A stretch of DNA of 64,000 nucleotides from Polydactylus sextarius (GCA_016801845.1 CM028927.1:10628001-10692000), one strand, 5' to 3'. Counted from the first letter of the stretch, positions 1 through 12,545 are shown. Notes: a model not told the origin generated them from the sequence alone. Translations and numbers: made by a program.

Positions 1-1444
1 CACTGGTGTCTTTATGTCTCCCTGCCTGTGTCATTTGGAAATTATTACAGTATAGCAGTATTATAAAATAATCTAACATGTAACTTATGGGAATGTTGAA
101 TATATTCATTTGTTGTAGTTATGTGACGACTCAGTGTGTGCCCATCAGTTATAAAATTTTAGCATTGCCGAAGACTCTAGTTTACAGGTTTTCTCACATA
201 GAAGCTAATAAGGTTGTTGCAGCTCCACAGCGACAAGACCCTCACGCATAATGTATCTGTAATGTGTTTGTCTCCAGGCAAAAAAAGCTTGAAGGCACAA
301 TATGTTTCCTTTGTTTGTCTTCTTCTTTCTTTCACGTTAAAAAAATAATAAAAAATTACCCACATGGGCACACCTTTCTCTGCAAATAAGATGCACAATA
401 AAGTATGAAAACCTCAGCGCTGTGAGGCACTACTTGTGCATTATTTTAAAACTTAGGAACTTTGAATCAAATATCCCACTTGTAAGCAGCAAGTAATTGA
501 TTTACACCTACACTCAGCAGTCTAAGCAGATGACGGTGCAGCGCTTCATCCTTGAACAAACTTGAGATATAATGGAAAAGCACAGCCACAGTACAGTGGT
601 TGAGGACCATATTTTATACAATGTCCGTTCAGAGCCTACTATGCGTCATCACATTAAAATTTGGCCTTTCTTGATTCTTTTTTTTTTTTTTTTTTTAAAC
701 CAGGAGTTTCTCATTTTCAGCTGTTATAAGTTGCCAAGATTTCTGAATGCTTTGGTTTTTGGTGATATGCAAACAGGGTTTCTATTATAAAATCACCAAT
801 GTCATCTTTTTTTTCTTACGCCATGCTGCCTTCATCACTCACCAGTAGCACATTCAGATCAAGTTTTTCAAATAGTGCAGCTTGAATTTATGACAATTTT
901 AAAACTGTACGCAACTGAAGTGAAGTAAAAGCGAAAAGGAAACACTGAACAAAGCAGAAACATAATCAGAGTCCACATTTTCCATTCAATTTGAGGGGCC
1001 GAGAATAACTGGCTTTGTGATTAAACCCACAGTCTCCCCCTAAAATTCTTGCAGCACTTTTTGTAAGGACAAAGTCTGGACTGGCAAAGCTCCAGCATAA
1101 GTAAATCCTACACGTCTTGGCAACAAAAATCTCTGCATGGTTGAAACCTTGCCCACTCCATGAGGATTTTTGTACTTGTCTCTTCTCCAAAATCTTGCTG
1201 TTCTGTACGTTGCATTCTGCGTAGTAAAATCTATGTGACCGTCACTCTGGTAACAAATGAGAAACGACTTTGCACCTCATGCCTCTCATTAGTTGAACTG
1301 TAGCACAGGGGGGCTGATTGCCTGAGCGGTACTGTTTGTTAATCTGACCATGTTTGTGTTTGGAGCCAAGCAAACAAGCTGCCATAAACAAGCTGAAACA
1401 GTGAGCCAAGCCTCACTTGTGCTCTTCGCTGCAACAAACCCCCG

Positions 1445-1447
<3 letters not shown>

Positions 1448-1476
<29 letters not shown>
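1448..1476. repeat. (AC)n microsatellite
   Basis: An uninterrupted AC tract. Short frames spanning it are artefacts. Confidence 0.95.
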
Positions 1477-2514
1477 AGCGCACACTCCAGCATCAGCGTC
1501 TTCTCTGAGGCTAAATAATGAAGAACGGAGGCACATCGCTTAGGTGATTAATTATCCATGTCACCAGATGGGACGATGAGTAAAAAAAAAAAAAGGGAAA
1601 AAAAAGTCAGATTTCCTTCTTTTTTTCCCCCTAAATGCATTTCAGAGTGAGGATTCGATTGGTGTAATGACAGGCATATGTTGATGGATGACCATGGGAT
1701 AGCATTAATCAGAAATACAGATATGGAATGTTACCAGGACAGATGACTGTATGTGTGTACATATGTGTATATGTGCTTGTGTGTAACCTTATAAGAATCA
1801 GTGTTTAAAACTACAAAAAACACTACAAGTTTGAAAACAATTTACAAGAGAAAGAAATATGGTGTCAGACAGACTGACATTATGTGTGTTACTAATTAAA
1901 TGATATCACTTTAGAAATATATTTCAGACCCATCAGGCCATTTGGGATCCGTCTGATACGGTAATTGCTCATTTATCACATTCAATATATGCAATGATCA
2001 CATTATTTAGATATCAATGAATTTCTTTTTACATTTTCCCAGTTTTATTGTCAATTAAACAATTTCTACAGCATGGCAAACTCTGCCCAAGTAATCTACA
2101 GTGAATCTTGTTCAGAGCCAATTTAAAGAGAGCCTAAAGTGAAAGGATACTGGAAACTATTACAATGGATGAAAAACTACCATTCACAACAGATGAGCTC
2201 AGTCATTTGCTTTAATTGCCATCTGCTGAACTATAGTGAAAATTCTATCAGTAGGAAAATCTAGAGCAGACAGTGAAGTTGAGAAAGTGCGTCAGTTTTT
2301 GTTTAGGGTCAGTCTGTTTGTGTCTCAGACAAGTTGTGGCTGAAAGGACTGAAACCAAAGGGATATGATCTTGCCTCAGGGATGCTGGGTACACACTGGG
2401 GGCCACTTATGTAGCCTGGTCAGGCAAAGAGACTGGTTTAGGTCATTTTATCCCTCATTACATGGGTATACACATGTCAAGTGTCTGCACCCTGGAGCTC
2501 CAGCATTTCTGTGC

Positions 2515-2516
<2 letters not shown>

Positions 2517-2558
<42 letters not shown>
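2517..2558. repeat. (GT)n microsatellite
   Basis: An uninterrupted GT tract of about 42 bases. Confidence 0.97.
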
Positions 2559-2561
<3 letters not shown>

Positions 2562-3057
2562 GCTACTTTAAAAATTCAGCCAAACTTTCAAAGATAGTTT
2601 GTTTAAGAATATACTGTCAAAGTACACTCAAAGTGTCAAAGTGCAAGCAGAAAAAATTAGCATAAGCTTCCTTGTTACAAGTGAAGATGAAGTTCACTCT
2701 CTTTGATGCAGCATCTGTCAAATTCTACACCGTTCACAAGTTAAATAAATTAACTCATTTGAATCTTTAAATGATTTCTAGACGGAATTAAGCCTGTAGA
2801 GAGAGAAAAAAAAAAATGAACCTGTGCCTTTATACTGTACCTTTATATCTGTCAGCCTAGGACAGCCTTTCCTACTCTATGTTGGGTCACCAGTATTTTT
2901 GACCTTCACCGGCATACACTTACAGGCCTCACAGCAATGTTGCTTTAAAACTGGAAGACATATGGCAGCCGTCTTCACCTGCATTTTTCACGAAAAGTGC
3001 AACATTTCAAAGCATGTACCGTTTAGTTTAAATTGGATGATGGCCACAATGTTTCAT

Positions 3058-3151
3058 TAGCCGGCTTCACACTGTCAGGCCAGGCCGTGCCAGGGCCATT
3101 TGGGAAGGCCCCTGCTGGCTCGGCTTTGGCCCGACAGTGTGAAGCCGGCTA
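3058..3151. mobile_element. 94-bp hairpin miniature element with perfect 19-bp terminal inverted repeats
   Basis: The arms 3058-3076 (TAGCCGGCTTCACACTGTC) and 3133-3151 are exact reverse complements. The interior is also nearly self-complementary (GGCC-rich arms around ATTTGGGAA), so almost the whole unit folds into one hairpin. It is much more GC-rich than its surroundings. TA lies at both outer ends. It resembles a miniature inverted-repeat transposable element; a hairpin RNA is a less likely alternative. Confidence 0.75.
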
Positions 3152-3889
3152 CTGAGTTGGAGACGGCTAGTCTTCAAACAAAGCAGTAAGCATGACTATA
3201 AATAATATGACCCTGGGTCAGAAGGACTCAATAATCTTTGTTCTCTTTAAGCTACTTATTTAAAAGCTGCGTGTCCATGAAGATCTTAATTCACTGTGTT
3301 TTGAAAGAAGCTCATGTAAATATAGTTGTTTGACGGATAACAGAAAACATTTTCTTCTACAATTTAAAGCAGAGCTGTGATCAGAATAGATATGCCACCT
3401 CTTCGGTGACACTGTCCAATAGGTGACATTTAAAAACGGAGGAACATGGACTTATCCTATGCTATATGTGCAGTGTTTGCCACTGAAATGGGAGCCTAAT
3501 GTTTGTGGCAGAAAAAAATGGTTGTGGTCGGTTTATGAAAATGAAGAAATGTTATGTATATATTAGGTAGAAAATGAAATTCAGTTGGGTGGCAGGAAGA
3601 GTGACCTCTTCACCTATTGATTCCAGCCTGCCGGAATGGCAGATCATCAGGGTGTGAGAAGCACATTAATTTTAAAAAGTGTTAAAGCAGGTCTCTTTGA
3701 CTAACTTTTTGACAAACCTCACAGATACTGTGAAGTTTTCAGATAATACAAAGCCGTTTTGAGAAAGTACATCTTTTTATACTATTATGCCTAAAACATA
3801 GCTTTAAAAAAATATAGGTCTTTATGTTTTCACTGTGAAGGTTCAGGATAGTTCTAAATATGGGTGAATAATATAAGTTATTCACATGT

Positions 3890-4330
3890 GCCTAAAAATA
3901 GTACTTCTCTTATCTGTCTGCTAAGCAAGCTGATAAGCTTAGCTTAGCATAAAAACTGGAATCGGGGGAAGCAGCTGGCCTGGCTCTGTCAAAAGGTAAC
4001 AAAGTCGCTGACAAGCACCTCACTAATCGAATATCTAATTTCATTTCCTAATGAAGACAAGACATCAGTACATCACTCCTGGCCAAAAAATACTGGCCAA
4101 TAATGTACAACCACACCTATTTTTTTCTACAAATTAAACAAATGGGTTCATTAGTAAACTTAAGGGGTTCCAGCAAAATTTGTCAGCTTTGGATAAAGAC
4201 AGGGTTGATGTTTCCCCCTGTGTCCACAGCTAAGCCAAGTAAACTGGCAACAGGCTGAAACTGTATATTTTATTTACTGGACAGATATGACAGGGCAATC
4301 AGTCTTGGCCTCTAATGATAGCAAAAAAAA
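3890..4330. mobile_element. Foldback-like teleost dispersed repeat
   Basis: The segment 3935-4010 (CTTAGCTTAGCATAAA ... CTGGCTCTGTC) and the segment 4185-4245 (GACAGGG ... TTTCCCCCTG ... AGCTAAGCCAAG) are diverged reverse complements of one motif. The motif is recognisable as a very common fish repeat with GCTAAGCTAAG and TTTCCCCCTG. I infer a non-autonomous inverted-repeat element; its ends are not precise. Confidence 0.6.
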
Positions 4331-5139
4331 AAAACAAAAAAAAAAAAAAGAAGTTTGATGTTTCAGCCAATTACTAGTAAATTTGTAGCTAATCCCATGA
4401 AGTGTTCTTAAGGTATCAGGTCGAAGCACAGAGCACAAAACTGGTGGGAACCACTAAGGTAGAAAGACAGCAAGCATAAATGTTAAGATTTCTAGTCACC
4501 AATTATTTTCAGGTTTAATCAAGTACAACTCATCTTTTTTTTACATCAATAATATCATCAAAGCTTTGTAGTCCTATGGCCATAATGTCAAAAAAAATAC
4601 TTGTTTTACTACTTGTGCTACTAATGCAGCAGGGACATCTCTCATTGAGGCAGAAAATGAATGAATGGAATGCTCTCCATGTACATTCTATTATTACTTA
4701 TGACTCATCTCTGAAGTAACTTTACTTCAGAGAGTACCAAACCAAACCTTAGAAACTGAGACATGTTTGTTTTTTTTTCTGCAAAATAATAGGCATAAAA
4801 CGACTCATCTATGTAGATACTTGGTCTTTTTTACTGTAATGATCTGTTAGCAAACACCGAGTGGTTGCAGTTCAGTTAATTCTTCTTGTGAAATGCATAG
4901 AAGTGAGAGTAATCATTGTCGCAGTGTTTATGTGGTTTTAAGTCAAGCAGCTTGTGGAACAGACAAATGTCTGACAGAGGGATGGGTGTGCTGTGCTGAA
5001 TTCCTGTCTGACAGCCACAACTATAACAGCTTTTGCTCATTCCCTTGTCACTATAGCTGACAAGTTGCTCTGAAATACAACACTAACGACACGTGAGCGC
5101 TGCTCACATTCAGCTCCGCTCACTTCAAAGCCTTTCCAC

Positions 5140-5400
5140 ATAGTTGATATCGAGGTCGATTAATCGGCTGACAAATTTTTAGATTACTGGCTTTCAGCTT
5201 CATCTTTTCTAAATGATAAAATGATTCTCCACGGGCAAGAAATCTACCCTCAAATGGCTACTGGCAAGAGCAAATACATATTTGGGTTGTGTTATAATGT
5301 ATTGATTAAAATAACTACACATCAAGTGCAGAAGTCAATTGATGTGATTTGTTTAATGGCCGATGCCGATTACTACTGATTTGCTGGACACAAGTTGTGT
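5140..5400. repeat. Possible dispersed repeat with ATCGGC motifs
   Basis: CGAGGTCGATTAATCGGCTG at about 5150 and GGCCGATGCCGATTACTAC at about 5358 look like ends of a known type of fish repeat rich in CGAT/ATCGGC. Identification is tentative. Confidence 0.35.
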
Positions 5401-5682
5401 TTTCTGCTTTCAGAAGATTTTTTAATGTGGTTTAAATTAAATGATTCTAGAAAACCTCATATTGTCTACTTAACATACAAAACAAAGGACATATTTAAAT
5501 TACATATTTACCAATATAAATTGTTATTTGTTTTGACTATCTTATCCAGGTTCACTTAATTTCAAATCTCACAAGAGACCTTAAAAATAGGGTCTAGGTG
5601 TGATGCCTATCACTATCAAAGGTATCACAAAGAAGCTAGACTGTATTAAAACCGCTCATACAGGATACTTATGTCTCATTGT

Positions 5683-5686
<4 letters not shown>

Positions 5687-5757
<71 letters not shown>
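5687..5757. repeat. Compound (TA)n(GA)n microsatellite
   Basis: About 34 bases of TA are followed by about 37 bases of GA with a sharp switch at 5720/5721. Confidence 0.97.
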
Positions 5758-5759
<2 letters not shown>

Positions 5760-6827
5760 GTTGAAAATAGCAACAAGGTATGTTGCTATTTATGCAAGTA
5801 ATAATATCAAAGTATTAGTGTTGTTGCAACAGAGCCTCACAATCTCCTCTTTGCCTCTTTGTTGTTAGTTATACAACAGATATTGGTGAGAACATGCATA
5901 AGAGCAGGAAGAGGGTGATGAATTGTAATATTCTGGGTGATACAAACCTAAAATGATAGTCTAAAGAGTTATATTGCCTTGAACGTCTCAAAGATCTTGG
6001 CCTTACTATTTCTCAACCTTTACCAATTATATATTAGCTCTCTTAGCACAGTTACTTGCAATTTCCCCCAAATACAACTTCCCTCCAAAATTCCACTGAA
6101 ATGGAATTTTCAATTATGTAATTAAAAAATATCTTTATTATATGAAATTCAATACACTAAACTCTTCCTTGTTTGAAATACAAGATGTGGAAGCTGCATT
6201 GAGTCATTATATAAATACTGTTAATTTCTGTAATGTTTCTTTTGAACTATCCAACCAAACACATTCAGGAAACAAGCTTAGACAAAGGCTAGACACACTG
6301 GGGACCCCTCTCACTCAAATCAGTGGATCAATACCTCTGGGCAACATGGCCAGAAATGTTACCACAATAAATGTGTCCATAGCAGTTTATATCAATGTCA
6401 GAATAAATATGTCACAATAAATGTCAAATCACTATTTCATTCAAGTTTGAGGTGTGAAAGTTTAGGAACTATTGCCAAACAATGAGGGAGTTTGATCTGA
6501 GAATATTCAAAACAATTACTAGAGTTGTATCACCGTGGTTATGCATGCATGATATTATATCAAAATATATTGAAATTACATTAGATTTCTTTTGAAGAAG
6601 ATTATAGTATGGTAATTATCTTTATTAGTCAGCCTAAATTTAAGAAAAGCCAAATTACTAACTAGACCTGATGTCTAACACAAGGTCTAATCCATGTAAA
6701 TTCTGAAGATTCTATAAAAAACCCACTTATATCACTAACATAGATAATGTTTTATATATGTTATTCACATGTATTCATATATTATTCACATGTACATGCA
6801 CGCACACACACACACACATATATCCTA

Positions 6828-7480
6828 TAGGGTTCCAACTTTTGTCCAATATTGTTCACCATTTGTATTATTAATATTGGCAGGTCTCTGACTACATGTG
6901 ATTTACTTTTTCATGCAGATGATACGATTTGATACAGTTCAGTAAACTCCTTCCAGTCTGTCACTGGTAATCTGCAACATTTAATTTCTTACATCATGCG
7001 CTTTTTCACCTTAAAAAAATTAGACTGTTCTTGGAAATGCCATGTAAATTGACACAAATGTGAATTATAAATGATATCCCAACTGAAAAACTTTATATTT
7101 ACTTTGACATCTGTACTGATGATAAATGTACCTTTAAAATGTCAGCTTAAATTAAATTAAGTTAAGCAAATTAAGAATGTAACTTAGATTTCTGTATAAG
7201 AAAAGATCTCACACTGTGTTGTAGGAAAGGGCTGTAGAAGTGACTTTTCTGTATTAGAATATGGTGATGTTCTTTACTGACATGCTACCATTTTGAATCT
7301 TAAACACCTGCATGTTATCTGTATGGCACCCATCACTGTCTCCTGTAACACAAGGTGGCGGGGTCAACACTCTGTGCTGGGGTAAGATCACCACTTTTAT
7401 CTATCGATTTGTTAAGGACAACTTAAAAATTACCACCTTATTTATCATCACCACTGTGCTCAAGACATTCAACCTTTAAC
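6828..7480 (+). pseudogene. Degenerate LINE reverse-transcriptase fragment
   Basis: Reading from 6828, a stop (TAG in place of the expected CAG) precedes GSNFCPILFTICIINIG. Then comes FHADDTI with the Asp-Asp pair at about 6918-6923, matching the pattern of non-LTR reverse transcriptases (QGSxLGPILFxxYINDI ... YADDT). Downstream, after frame changes, are pieces resembling the domain that follows in teleost LINEs: LEYGDVLY-like near 7255, THHCLL near 7328 and LPPYL near 7425. There are multiple stops and frameshifts. It is a dead, 5'-truncated copy. The clade (CR1/L2/Rex1-like) is a guess. Confidence 0.75.
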
Positions 7481-7969
7481 ATCTGTTTTTAAGACTGGAT
7501 AACACAAGGTGTTCTGGCAGTAAATACTAATCTAGTTAAGACAACTCTCAGATTTTAAAGCCCATTTGTCTTGAATCAATAACAGAACAGACTAAAACTT
7601 GGCATACTGACACTAACAGGGCAATTTAACATTTTTGTTAGAGGTTTTTACTGACTTTAGACACAATGGTCTTACATAATGTTAGTGATATACACTTTTT
7701 TAAAATCATGATATACAGAATGGGTTCATATAGTATATTTAAACTTTAAACCTTTTTTTCAAAAAACTTCTACCACTGGGTCTCTGCTATTTTCACCACT
7801 TAATTTTATTTCATATCACTTGAGTCTCACATGCGAGTACAGAATCAAATGAATGCTGTTAAAATGCCAGTGACCTACATGCAGCTATGTACATAAATGC
7901 AAATTGTGATTAAACTTGGACAGTACTAACGCTGCTGCTGCTGTTGTTTTGCAAACATGCTGCTGGATG

Positions 7970-8530
7970 AAATATATAGGGAGCCCAATTCATGCCCCTT
8001 CCGGTTGTCCCCACTTGGTCCTTGGATCGAAAAAAAAAACAAAAAAAAAACAAAAAAATGATAGTCAATGGAGAGATAAAAATTGTTTTACAATCCACTT
8101 TGACTTGTACCCTGAATCGCGTATAGGCTGTATCTTAATTTAAATGACAACTATTAGTGTAAGTAAAGGCTGTGTTTGTCGTGTAATTGTTGATTTATAT
8201 GCTTCTGAAAATACGTAATTGACTACAAACCAAATAGTCACATAGGTTATGTCACGTCAGAATTTCTCAACAATCTCTCCCCTGGCCCGGTTTTGAACCT
8301 AAAATAACATCTGCTGCCTGTAAAAAAAAAAAAAAAAACAGCGTTCTCTTGTCAAAAATTTTATTTAAAATCCACAAATATATGTGAAAACCATGGCACA
8401 TTTCAAACGGGACCAGAAAATTATTTTTATCTCTCCATAGACACTCATTCATAATTTTTAAAAACAGGATCCATGAACTGGAAGTGATTGGAAGTGCAAG
8501 ATGGGCGTGACTTAGCCTCCCTATGTGATC
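7970..8530. mobile_element. Inverted pair of a dispersed repeat
   Basis: The left arm 7970-8103 and right arm 8385-8530 align as reverse complements. They share an exact 16-bp core, ATGGAGAGATAAAAAT (8067-8082 and, on the other strand, 8423-8438), a TAGGGAG end, CACTT and GGATC blocks, and an A-rich spacer. The middle (8104-8384) has an A run at 8322-8338. Long arms around a unique centre suggest a foldback element or two inverted insertions of one repeat. Confidence 0.65.
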
Positions 8531-8799
8531 ACTGTACACTGTACTTTATCGTCCCACTAACGAAAGTTTGTCTTGATAAAGATCCTCCACTAAGGAAGGT
8601 AAAAATCTGTCTCATGTTTAGATGTCAGTCCAGATGTGCAATATAATATGTGATGGATACATCTCATTGTGGCTTCTAATGACTTACGGATACCGAGATG
8701 GCTCATCCAAGCACCAGTAAGTAGGGAGGCATTTTAAGTAAAGTGTCATTGTGGAAAGACCTGCAAAAACAAAAAAGGGCTCAAGATAAACCAAGGCCA

Positions 8800-9372
8800 A
8801 AAGGACTGTGGCAAGGGGGGGGGCAAAGGTGCAGTGCACAGCAGTAGCACCTGGTGAGACACAGGAGAACTCCAGGCAGGAAGCACCCCCAGCTGAGGGA
8901 AGGGAAGGCAATAAGGATCTGACAAGTCAACTCCGAGTATGTCTCTATAGACTCCAAAGTGCAGAAAGCATTAGGAAGAAGAGAAAGGATAGGAAGAACA
9001 AAAGATCACAGTTCACCAAAGACCCCTTTCAATTCACCAGAATACTGCTGGGTGAAGCAAAACCTGAAAAAGAGTTCAACATCAGTGAACCTCCCTGGAA
9101 GGAAGTCCAAGAGATGGTGAGGAAGGCCAGAACAGGGCCCGCCCCCCGACTCAACCCGTATACCCTATGAGGTATATAAGCAATGCTCCTTCGGAGGCTT
9201 TGGAGGGGCACAAGGCTGTTTTGTGCCAAAGCCACTGGCAATTTTAGAACTATCTCTTTACTAAGTGTAGAAGGCAAAATCTTCTTTGCTGTACTGGCCA
9301 AAAGGATGACTTCATTCATGACAGAGAACAGACACATTTGGAGCGCTTCCACCGCAGTAATCTCTGGTTAAT
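8800..9372 (+). pseudogene. LINE fragment, 5' part (before and into the reverse transcriptase)
   Basis: The frame at 8808-9170 is Lys/Arg-rich and ends in KDPFQFTRILLGEAK, then WKEVQEMVRKARTGPAP, resembling the linker before the reverse transcriptase of fish LINEs. A shifted frame at 9183-9371 carries TGNFRTISLLSVEGKIFF and AVLAKRMTSF-ENRHIW, which fits the RT motif FRPISLLNVEGKIFF. Homology breaks off at about 9370. It pairs with 10430-11420, which holds the C-terminal part of the same kind of element. Confidence 0.75.
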
Positions 9373-10429
9373 ATTACAAGACTGCAGCCATTGGCGCATG
9401 TCTCCACTAGAAATAGTTCCTGTGGAGAAATTCAGGAGCCTTTAAGCTGAAAAAAGTTTCTGCCCAGGGGTAGGTACTCCATTCAGCCTCAAAAAGTTCA
9501 CGGGCAGGGTTTTAGGTTGACTCGGTGGTGATTGGTTGTCACTCAAGACGTGCACGATGCAGTCAATAAAGAAGTGCTATCTTTAAAACCCAGCGTCAAA
9601 AGCATATCAATAAATAGTTTCTATAAATAGAATTAAAGAAGCGAATGAAGCAACACAATCGAAACCTTCATATATGATCGCAGGGTCTCTCATATAATAA
9701 TCAATGTGTGGCAACCGCCACAGAATCAACACTGGCTGCTACAAATGAATTATTATTTATTTATTTTTTTTCCATTTTGGCAAGCTTGACTTCCCTCTTC
9801 CAGGACGAAAAACACAACATTAAAAACAAACTGCAATTGCAAACAGGATTAGCAAAGTCCGTCCCGCCCCACACACCAATTGGGGTCTTACCCTCGGTGG
9901 AGACACAGACGCTACAAGGGCCGAGTGAGAGGACATCCCTGGTTTTTTTGTTTCTACATTTCTCCTCCGCTCTCTGCGTCTCTCATGGCGACGCACCACG
10001 GCCGCCAGCTTGCTGCTGTCCAAACAGAGTGAGCCTCGGGTACGTGTGTGAGATATCCAGCTCTCAGGACTAACATATAAAATATCTAGATGTAGGCATA
10101 TCTAGATATATGGACAGTTTCTCACAGAGCTGTCTGGTGGACTATCTCAGGTCTCCCTCCCTCGTCTCCCTCTGTGAGTCTGTGAGCAGCCATTGTATGT
10201 AAAAACACAAAAGGCATATTTACCCATTGTTGTCCCGTCAACGCCTGTAGTCTTAATACGACGACATAACATGGCAATCTGCATCAAACAGGTTGCTGTT
10301 AATTTAGCTTATATAAATTGAAAATTCAAAACCTACCAGAACACTTTCACTTATTGCTACTGGTAATTAATAATTAATAAGGTCATATTTTTGAATGCAA
10401 AAAAAAAAAAAAATTCTGTTAAAAGACAC
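9373..10429. mobile_element. About 1 kb of foreign repeat sequence splitting the LINE
   Basis: This block separates two LINE halves and has no LINE homology. Its last third (about 10105-10400) matches 15140-15440 with many substitutions; shared landmarks are CACAAAAGG, GTTGTCCC, CATAACATGGC and TATAAATTGAAAATTCAAAA. It ends in an A run at 10399-10413. The first part (9390-9560) looks like another repeat, with TAGTTCCTGTGGA. It is probably one or more DNA-transposon remnants inserted into, or replacing part of, the LINE. Confidence 0.6.
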
Positions 10430-11420
10430 TCACGACACAGTAGCACAAGCTGAAAACATGCTTCCAACAAAGGGGGGAAGGCAGGAACCAGAGAGAGAAG
10501 AGCGATGATCCAGGAGGAGGTATGGAATCTGGAAGAGGAAGGATGAAGGGCAACAGCAGTGGAACTAGCTTCTCAAGGAACCTGGAACAGATGGAAGCGC
10601 CCCAATAGAAAACACACTTGGGCAGATCTATGAGACTGGAGCTGTTCTGCATCTCTTTCTTGCTGAGATCAGTGTACAATACCCTCCTGTGTGGGGAATG
10701 AGAGAGTATCCATTGTGCAAGCTTTGTAGGTAAAGAGGCACTGTGGCACACATCTTCTCTGGGTGTTAAATAGCACTCACTTTAAGGAGATACAAGTGGT
10801 GCCATGACAAAGTTCTCATGACAATGGCTAAACCCTTGGAGCAGGAGAGAAGGAAAAAACTCCAACCTCCTCAGAAAACAATCCAGCCCAAGGGATCCAA
10901 CCCAAGGGAAGGGGAAAGGCCACCAGCCACAGTAGTGTCAAGGAGTAGCCTACCACAAAAGGCTCAATCATGGGAAATGAACGCTGTTCTGGGAGGAAGC
11001 CTGCAGTTCCCCCAAACTGCCTAGACATCCATGAGGCCAGATGTGTTACTGTAGTCTGAAGAGGCAAAAAAGATCATCCTCATAGAACTTACAGTCACAT
11101 GGGAAGAAGGGTGTAAACAGGCCTTTGAAGGAAAGAGTGCCAAATACCAGGATCTCCTGTATGACTATAGGAGGAAAGGCTGTCAGGCTTGGCTGTTCTC
11201 AGTTGAGGTCGGTTACAGAGAATTCCCAGCACAGTCAGAATACTCACAGTCACTGGAGTGACAGGGAAGGAGAAGACAGCAGCTTGCAGGATGAGGGAGG
11301 CAGCAGAAAGAGCCTCTTGTTGGTTATGGAACAGGAGAGAGGAACTTAGCTGGAAACCAGGAGGAGAAGATGGGCAGTAATTGGGCCACTACTGCTGACC
11401 TATCATTGGGAGGGTGTTGC
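10430..11420 (+). pseudogene. LINE fragment, 3' part (zinc-knuckle and endonuclease-like C-terminus)
   Basis: Translating + strand frames gives remnants of a CPLC-type zinc knuckle region near 10695-10790 (CxxCR, TVAHIFSGC, RYKWCHDKVL). From about 11034 there is RPDVLL, a stop, then IILIELTVTWEE, AFEGKSAKYQDL and VEVGYREF. The PD-x(n)-E arrangement is that of the restriction-like endonuclease of R2/R4/NeSL-type LINEs. Stops and frameshifts make it a pseudogene. It has the same orientation as 8800-9372. Confidence 0.7.
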
Positions 11421-12319
11421 GGTTAGGGTCAAAACACCAAATGAACGATGGGTACCGCCTGATGCAATCAACTCCTCCTGGCCAAGCCTTACTTATTGAT
11501 AAGGGTACAGGTATGGGCCAAATTAGACATTAATTTGGTCCATACCTGTACTCTTATTGTGTAGTGCACATTGTGTATTGAATAAAGGAAGCTGCACATA
11601 GTGAATAAGAAGCAGTAAAACATTTACAGAACAAAAAGAGGCAAAAAAAAAAAAAAAAAAACAATTAACAAGTCTATGTGATGGCTGGAGGAGCAGTAAA
11701 AACACACTTTGTTCTATTTATATTGTTCATGTTTTCTTCATTTAGATTGCTGGCAGATTTTATTTGCCTTTAGCTTCAGCTGTGACTCATAATTCCTCTC
11801 TAAACTCATGAAACAACATTCATTTATATTTGTTTATATATTTTTTCTTTTATTTGAAAAGGCAAGTTAGTTAATATCAGTTTTTTTTTTACTGCTCAGC
11901 CATGAATTTATTGTTATTGTTCTGCTTCTCAGGATGCACATGGTGAATCATGCATAGAAACCCCTTAATTCCATGAAAAGTCTGTGCTGAATAAGGTCTG
12001 AGTGGGACCCAAATAAGAAGCATTTATTAGGGCCTGCAGCATTAAAAGTAAATGAGGTAAAATAATAATAATAGTAACAATGATAATAAGTAGGGTTCTC
12101 CAAGGCACATATGATCTGTGGAGTGAATACAGAGCCTCGGAAGTGGACAGGAAGAAAAATCCCACAAAGTGAAAGAAAAAGAAAATAAGACTGCCATTGA
12201 GACTGATTTGGTCCACTGACTCTTGAGAAACACCACCACGAACTTAAAGCAAATAATCATGACTGATTTGCAAAATGAGTGGTTGCACTCGCCTTCTGAT
12301 ACATGAATACACAGTTTAA

Positions 12320-12545
12320 ATTCAAATCAAATCAAGTTAAGTCATTTTTATTTTTATGCTGCCAAATCATTCGAGAAGTCATCTCAGGGCACTTTTCATA
12401 TAAAGCAGATTTAGAGTATAGTCTTCACAATATTATTCAACCCAACATTCATCCATGAGCAAACACTTAGCAGCAGTGGCAGAGAAAAATCTTCTCTTTA
12501 ATGTGAAGAAACCCCAAGCATACCAGGCCCTGGGTGGCACAAGGG
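12320..12545 (+). repeat. Retroelement tail (teleost LINE/SINE 3' region)
   Basis: Landmarks such as GCCAAATCATTCGAG, CTCAGGGCACTTTTCAT, GAGCAAACACTTAGCAGCAG, AGTGGCAGAGAAAAATC and GAAGAAACCCCAAGCA follow, in order, a very common teleost retroelement 3' sequence that I recognise from memory. It is diverged. The exact family name is not claimed. Confidence 0.6.

Larger units (their letters stand above)
1..3057. other. Gene-free sequence
   Basis: AT-rich sequence with T runs near 680-697, A runs near 1583-1608 and the microsatellites listed separately. No reading frame has family features. Confidence 0.6.

Noticed and set aside
6142..6420. 92-codon frame upstream of the reverse-transcriptase relic
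   Set aside because: It might be an upstream part of the LINE, but no motif supports this and the frame does not connect to 6828.
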